Assembly: GCF_002943525.1 (NCBI RefSeq)
Contig: NZ_CP025394.1
Location: forward strand, 5,146,001 to 5,210,000
From: Kitasatospora sp. MMS16-BH015
GTDB taxonomy: Bacteria; Actinomycetota; Actinomycetes; Streptomycetales; Streptomycetaceae
Length of the DNA stretch: 64,000 bases
Reading direction: 5' to 3'
The first letter of the stretch is position 1; each line of letters starts with the position of its first letter. The notes beneath the pieces were generated by a model that ran no database searches, was not told the DNA's origin, and was given only the letters and a program-made list of their open reading frames with translations. This document shows positions 59,771 through 64,000 of this stretch, piece by piece. The translations under genes and the position numbers were made by a program.

Positions 59771-59795
59771 GCCCCGCCGTCCACGACGGCGGGGC
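59771..59795 (+). terminator. Terminator after the DMT gene
   Basis: 10-bp stem (59771-59780 with 59786-59795) with a CCACG loop, followed by TT. Confidence 0.7.
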
Positions 59796-60267
59796 TTCCG
59801 CGTTCCCGGGTGCCGGACCTCCGCGTTCCCGCCCTCGCCGACCGCTTGTGAACGAAAGGTCAAGCGAGCGTTGCCCGGTGGCCACTCGGGAGGGTGAGGC
59901 TCCCTATCACGTCAACCGGGCTCCCGGAAATTTGCGGTGGGCGGAGCAGGATTGATATAGCGCAGGGCCCCTGACCAGTCGGTTCAGAAGCGAATGCGAC
60001 GGTATGTGGTCATTTGCCTGCGCTGTGTGGATACCTTGGGAGTTGATCCTCTTGGTGATCGTTTGCGAGGTGGCGTAGATCACAAAGATCGTCCAGAACT
60101 GCGTGTCGCAGATCACAAGCCGACGGGCATAGGATGCGCACGTTCCCGGCCTTGTGAACTGCCTCACATGGGGTGGATCTCGGGAACCGGATCAGCGGGT
60201 CAGCGGTGCGTGACCCCATGGTTTCGATCTGCGACCAAGGACGACTGGACGGAGGGAGCGGAGGCTC
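59796..60267 (+). promoter_or_regulatory. Promoter and leader of the nuo operon
   Basis: 470 bp without a gene, AT-richer than its surroundings. A TAGGAT at 60130-60135 is a fair -10 box. Direct repeats AGATCACAA lie at 60077-60085 and 60110-60118, 33 bp apart. A Rex-type operator follows at 60152. Confidence 0.6.
60152..60169. promoter_or_regulatory. Predicted Rex operator
   Basis: TTGTGAACTGCCTCACAT matches the Rex consensus TTGTGAAnnnnTTCACAA at all but two defined positions. Rex is an NADH/NAD+ sensing repressor known to control nuo genes in Streptomyces, and the site lies 99 bp before nuoA. Confidence 0.7.
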
Positions 60268-60627
60268 ATGAATGCCTACGCGCCGATCCTCGTACTCGGT
60301 GCCATCGCGGCGGCGTTCGCGGTCGGCTCCGTCGTGATGGCCTCACTGACCGGCCCCAAGCGCTACAACCGGGCCAAGCTCGAGGCGTACGAGTGCGGTA
60401 TCGAACCGACCCCGCAGCCCGTGGGCGGCGGCCGGTTCCCGATCAAGTACTACCTCACGGCGATGCTCTTCATCGTCTTCGACATCGAGATCGTCTTCCT
60501 CTACCCCTGGGCAGTGAGCTTCGACGCCCTGGGGATCTTCGGGTTGGTCGAGATGTTGCTGTTCATCGCCACCGTCTTCGTCGCGTACGCCTACGTCTGG
60601 CGGCGCGGCGGTCTGGAGTGGGACTGA
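60268..60627 (+). CDS. nuoA: NADH-quinone oxidoreductase subunit A
   Basis: 119 residues, three membrane helices. YECGIEPTP and FPIKYYLTAMLFIVFDIEIVF (split here) are strictly conserved NuoA stretches, with the acidic residues near the quinone channel. It forms part of the membrane arm joint of complex I. First gene of the nuo operon; a GGAGGGAG stands 11 bases upstream. Confidence 0.95.
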   Translation: MNAYAPILVLGAIAAAFAVGSVVMASLTGPKRYNRAKLEAYECGIEPTPQPVGGGRFPIKYYLTAMLFIVFDIEIVFLYPWAVSFDALGIFGLVEMLLFIATVFVAYAYVWRRGGLEWD

Positions 60628-60702
60628 GACCCGTGAGCTTGCCCTGACCAGATGTGGGGCGCGGGGGCAAACCACCGGACTTGAGAGGCTGAGAGGGATC
60701 TG

Positions 60703-61257
60703 ATGGGAATCGAGGAGAAGCTGCCCAGCGGCTTTCTGCTCACCAGCGTGGAGACGGCCGCGGGGTGGGTGCGCAAGGCGTCGCTCTTCCCGGCCACCTT
60801 CGGGCTGGCCTGCTGCGCGATCGAGATGATGACGACGGGGGCCGGGCGCTACGACCTGGCCCGCTTCGGCATGGAGGTCTTCCGGGGCTCGCCCCGGCAG
60901 GCCGACCTGATGATCGTCGCCGGGCGGGTCAGCCAGAAGATGGCCCCGGTGCTGCGCCAGGTGTACGACCAGATGGCCAACCCCAAGTGGGTCATCTCGA
61001 TGGGCGTCTGCGCCTCCTCGGGCGGGATGTTCAACAACTACGCGATCGTCCAGGGCGTGGACCACATCGTGCCGGTGGACATCTACCTGCCGGGCTGCCC
61101 GCCCAGGCCGGAGATGCTGATGGACGCGATCCTCAAGCTGCACGAGAAGATCCAGCACGAGAAGCTCGGGGTGCACAAGCGCCGGGCCGAGGAGCTGGCC
61201 GAGGAGCTCGCCCTGCACGCCACCCCGACCAGCGAGATGCGGGGGCTGCTGCAATGA
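60703..61257 (+). CDS. nuoB: NADH-quinone oxidoreductase subunit B
   Basis: 184 residues. The N2 cluster ligands are all seen: GLACCAIEMM (adjacent Cys pair), MGVCASSGG and LPGCPPRPE. NuoB carries iron-sulfur cluster N2, which hands electrons to quinone. The C-terminal 30 residues are a charged extension usual in actinomycetes. Its stop overlaps the ATG of nuoC (ATGA). Confidence 0.95.
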   Translation: MGIEEKLPSGFLLTSVETAAGWVRKASLFPATFGLACCAIEMMTTGAGRYDLARFGMEVFRGSPRQADLMIVAGRVSQKMAPVLRQVYDQMANPKWVISMGVCASSGGMFNNYAIVQGVDHIVPVDIYLPGCPPRPEMLMDAILKLHEKIQHEKLGVHKRRAEELAEELALHATPTSEMRGLLQ

Positions 61258-61976
61258 GCGAGAACGTACCCGTCGCCCGCGCCGGGGAGGGTGGGCCCCG
61301 CAAGGAGATCCCGGTCGAGGTGATCGGCGCCCGGCAGGGCATGTTCGGGGCCCACGGCACCGGCGACACCTCCGGCTTCGGCGGCCTCACCGCGCCGATC
61401 GCGCTCCCGCCGGCCAGCCAACGGCCTTACGGCGGTGGGTGGTTCGACGAGGTGGCGGACGAGTTCGAGGGTGCGCTGGAGGAGCAGGGCCTCGACCCGG
61501 CGGAGGTGATCGAGAAGACCGTGGTGGACCGCGAGGAGCTCACCTTCCAGATCTCCCGCGAGCACCTGCTGCGGGCCGTCCGCACCCTGCGGGACGACCC
61601 GGCGCTCCGCTTCGAGCTCTGCCTCGGCGTCAGCGGGGTGCACTACCCGCACGACCAGGGACGGGAGTTGCACGCCGTCTACCACCTGCGCTCGATCACC
61701 CACGGTCGGCTGCTGCGGGTCGAGGTGACCGCGCCGGACAGCGACCCGAGGATCCCCTCGGTGGTCAGCGTCTACCCGACCAACGACTGGCACGAGCGCG
61801 AGGCCTACGACTTCTTCGGGCTGGTCTTCGAGGGCCACCCGGCGCTCACCCGGATCATGATGCCGGACGACTGGTTGGGCCACCCGCAGCGCAAGGACTA
61901 CCCGCTCGGCGGCATCCCGGTCGAGTACAAGGGCGCCCAGATCCCGGCTCCCGATCAGCGGAGGTCGTACTCATGA
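61254..61976 (+). CDS. nuoC: NADH-quinone oxidoreductase subunit C
   Basis: 240 residues. The family core VHYPHDQGRELHAVYHL and YPTNDWHEREAYDFFG, then HPQRKDYPLGG, define NuoC (30 kDa subunit) of the peripheral arm. The first 70 residues are a Gly-rich actinomycete extension. Overlaps nuoB and nuoD by ATGA at both ends. Confidence 0.95.
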   Translation: MSENVPVARAGEGGPRKEIPVEVIGARQGMFGAHGTGDTSGFGGLTAPIALPPASQRPYGGGWFDEVADEFEGALEEQGLDPAEVIEKTVVDREELTFQISREHLLRAVRTLRDDPALRFELCLGVSGVHYPHDQGRELHAVYHLRSITHGRLLRVEVTAPDSDPRIPSVVSVYPTNDWHEREAYDFFGLVFEGHPALTRIMMPDDWLGHPQRKDYPLGGIPVEYKGAQIPAPDQRRSYS

Positions 61977-63319
61977 GCACCGACTACCAGCAGGCCGGCC
62001 CGCACGGCACCGCCGAGGGCCGGGACACCACCGAGGGGCGGGTCTTCACCGTCACCGGTGGCGACTGGGGCGAGGTGGTGGAGGCCGTCGGCCGGGCCGA
62101 CGACGAGCGGATCATCGTCAACATGGGGCCCCAACACCCCTCCACCCACGGGGTGTTGCGCCTGATCCTGGAGATCGACGGCGAGACGGTGACCGAGGCC
62201 AGGTGCGGGATCGGCTACCTGCACACCGGCATCGAGAAGAACATGGAGTACCGCTCCTGGGTGCAGGGCACCACCTTCGTGACCCGGATGGACTACCTCA
62301 CCCCGCTGTTCAACGAGACGGCCTACTGCCTCGCGGTGGAGAAGCTGCTCGGCATCACGGCGGACGTGCCGGACCGGGCCAGCGTGATCCGGGTGCTGAT
62401 GATGGAGCTCAACCGGATCTCCTCGCACCTGGTCTGCCTGGCCACCGGCGGCATGGAGATCGGCTCCACCACGCTGATGATCTACGGCTTCCGGGATCGC
62501 GAACTCATCCTGGACGTTTTCGAGTTGGTCACCGGCCTGCGGATGAACCACGCGTACGTCCGCCCCGGCGGGCTGGCCCAGGACCTGCCGCCCGGCGCGG
62601 TGGACCAGATCCGCGAGGCGGTGAAGACGCTCCGCTCGCGGATGCACGAGTACGACAAGCTGGCCACCGGCAATCCGGTGTTCAAGGCCCGCCTGGTGGA
62701 CGTCGGCTTCCTCGACCTGCCCGGCTGCCTGGCCCTCGGCGCCACCGGCCCGATCCTGCGGGCCACCGGTCTGCCGCACGACCTGCGCAAGACCGACCCG
62801 TACTGCGGCTACGAGAGCTACGACTTCGAGGTCGCCACCGCCGACACCGCCGACTCCTACGGGCGCTTCCTGATCCGCCTGGAGGAGATGCACCAGTCGC
62901 TGCGGATCGTCGAGCAGTGCCTGGACCGGCTCAAGCCCGGCCCGGTCATGGTGGCCGACAAGAAGATCGCCTGGCCCGCCCAACTGGCCGTCGGGCCGGA
63001 CGGGATGGGCAACTCGCTGGACCACATCCGGAAGATCATGGGCACCTCGATGGAGGCCCTGATCCACCACTTCAAGCTGGTCACCGAGGGCTTCCGGGTG
63101 CCCGTCGGCCAGGCGTACGCGGCGGTCGAGTCGCCCAAGGGTGAACTCGGGGTGCACGTGGTCAGCGACGGTGGGACGCGCCCGTACCGCGTCCACTTCC
63201 GCGACCCCTCGTTCACCAACCTGCAGACGATGGCGGCGATGTGCGAGGGCGGCCAGGTCGCCGACGTGATCGTCGCGGTGGCCGGGATCGACCCGGTGAT
63301 GGGAGGCGTGGACAGGTGA
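61973..63319 (+). CDS. nuoD: NADH-quinone oxidoreductase subunit D
   Basis: 448 residues. NMGPQHPSTHGVLRL and EKNMEYRSW are the NuoD (49 kDa) quinone-site motifs with the conserved His and Tyr-type residues of the quinone pocket region; the C-terminus ends VAGIDPVMGGVDR as usual. It pairs with NuoB to form the quinone site where menaquinone is reduced. It overlaps nuoE by GTGA. Confidence 0.95.
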   Translation: MSTDYQQAGPHGTAEGRDTTEGRVFTVTGGDWGEVVEAVGRADDERIIVNMGPQHPSTHGVLRLILEIDGETVTEARCGIGYLHTGIEKNMEYRSWVQGTTFVTRMDYLTPLFNETAYCLAVEKLLGITADVPDRASVIRVLMMELNRISSHLVCLATGGMEIGSTTLMIYGFRDRELILDVFELVTGLRMNHAYVRPGGLAQDLPPGAVDQIREAVKTLRSRMHEYDKLATGNPVFKARLVDVGFLDLPGCLALGATGPILRATGLPHDLRKTDPYCGYESYDFEVATADTADSYGRFLIRLEEMHQSLRIVEQCLDRLKPGPVMVADKKIAWPAQLAVGPDGMGNSLDHIRKIMGTSMEALIHHFKLVTEGFRVPVGQAYAAVESPKGELGVHVVSDGGTRPYRVHFRDPSFTNLQTMAAMCEGGQVADVIVAVAGIDPVMGGVDR

Positions 63320-64000
63320 GCAACAGCACTGATCTCGGGCTGCCGGCCCTGCCGGCCAGGCCCTACCCGGCCGAGGTGCAGGCCCGACTGGTCCAGGACG
63401 CGCGGGAGTTGATCGGGCGCTACCCGGTCTCCCGGTCCGCCCTGCTGCCGCTGCTGCACCTGGTGCAGGCCGAGGAGGGTTTCGTCTCCCCGAGCGGGAT
63501 CCGCTTCTGCGCCGAGCAGTTGGAGCTCACCACGGCCGAGGTGACGGCCGTCGCGACCTTCTACAGCATGTACCGGCGCAAGCCCGCCGGCAGGTACCAC
63601 GTCGGCGTCTGCACCAACACGCTCTGCGCGGTGCTCGGCGGCGACCAGATCTTCGCCGAGCTCCAGGATCACCTGGGCATCGGCAACAACGAGACCACCG
63701 CCGACGGCGAGATCTCGATCGAGCACATCGAGTGCAACGCGGCCTGCGACTACGCCCCCGTGGTGATGGTCAACTGGGAGTTCTTCGACAACCAGACGCC
63801 GCAGAGCGCCAAGCAGCTGGTCGACGACCTGCGGGCCGGCCGGGAGGCCGAGCCCACCCGGGGCGCCCGGCTCTGCTCCTTCAAGGACACCGCCCGCATC
63901 CTGGCCGGCTTCCCCGACGAGCGCCCCGGCGTGGTGGACGCCTCCGGGGCGGGCGGCGCCCCCTCGCTGGCGGGCCTCAGGCTCGCCAAGGGCGAGGCGT
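63316..64000 (+). CDS. nuoE: NADH-quinone oxidoreductase subunit E, cut at the window edge
   Basis: At least 228 residues from GTG 63316, still open at base 64000. Cys ligands of the [2Fe-2S] cluster N1a are in GVCTNTLC and CNAACDYAP. NuoE is part of the NADH-dehydrogenase module with NuoF. Family proteins are about 170-290 residues, so the end lies not far beyond the window. Confidence 0.94.
   Translation, partial: MSNSTDLGLPALPARPYPAEVQARLVQDARELIGRYPVSRSALLPLLHLVQAEEGFVSPSGIRFCAEQLELTTAEVTAVATFYSMYRRKPAGRYHVGVCTNTLCAVLGGDQIFAELQDHLGIGNNETTADGEISIEHIECNAACDYAPVVMVNWEFFDNQTPQSAKQLVDDLRAGREAEPTRGARLCSFKDTARILAGFPDERPGVVDASGAGGAPSLAGLRLAKGEA

Overview
The window is very GC-rich, high-GC Gram-positive DNA. 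Frequent GTG starts, strong GC bias at third codon positions, the futalosine route to menaquinone, a DmdR/IdeR iron regulator, ECF41, Stealth, DUF4229 and HTH-TPR families and long perfect terminator hairpins all point to a Streptomycetaceae chromosome (Streptomyces or Kitasatospora). I saw no rRNA, tRNA, CRISPR array, transposase, integrase or phage gene. The genus is inferred from gene content and not proven.

Layout. 1-5828: cell-surface glycan locus (family 4 glycosyltransferase, unknown partner, Stealth phosphotransferase, membrane acyltransferase). 5850-10083: two exported hydrolases (SGNH hydrolase with VCBS/FG-GAP propeller; Tat-exported PIG-L deacetylase with propeller). 10304-15735: an fxsC-fxsT pair (TIR-like protein plus a ParA-like/TIR/NB-ARC/TPR giant) with no RiPP precursor or radical SAM enzyme beside it. 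15755-32195: mixed core and accessory genes (2-hydroxyacid dehydrogenase lacking its usual Arg, SLATT/DUF4231 membrane protein, SIS protein, DmdR, primase-like protein, HTH-TPR regulator, Gln/Gly-rich membrane protein, lipoprotein receptor, PurU, histidine-kinase-like ATPase, transporters, LacI regulator). 32314-37044: a 1576-residue sortase-anchored protein with five near-identical SdrD B-type repeats. 37087-49061: transporters, a PBP, a leaderless short ORF ahead of a dicarboxylate symporter, an ECF41 sigma factor with a perfect match to its own class promoter, a MurA paralogue joined in frame across an amber codon to an HTH-TPR regulator, a secreted pyroglutamyl-peptidase-like protein with Ser replacing Cys, and a cold-shock gene. 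49391-55223: menaquinone genes mqnA, mqnC, menG and a geranylgeranyl-reductase-like gene. 55271-59748: a drug exporter with a divergent double-module Lrp regulator, a secreted cyclophilin and a DMT exporter. 60268-64000: start of the complex I operon nuoABCDE, with a likely Rex operator in its leader; nuoE runs off the right edge.

Functionally the right-hand part is a respiratory block: menaquinone made by Mqn enzymes, methylated by MenG and perhaps saturated by the reductase, is the electron acceptor of the NADH dehydrogenase encoded just downstream. The most unusual items are the orphan FxsC-FxsT module, the HTH-TPR/amber/MurA arrangement in which neither reading frame has an ordinary start codon before its conserved N-terminus, the leaderless 42-codon ORF at 40046, and several enzyme families with substituted catalytic residues. 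Database comparisons could not be run; family names rest on motifs I recognise in the translated sequence.
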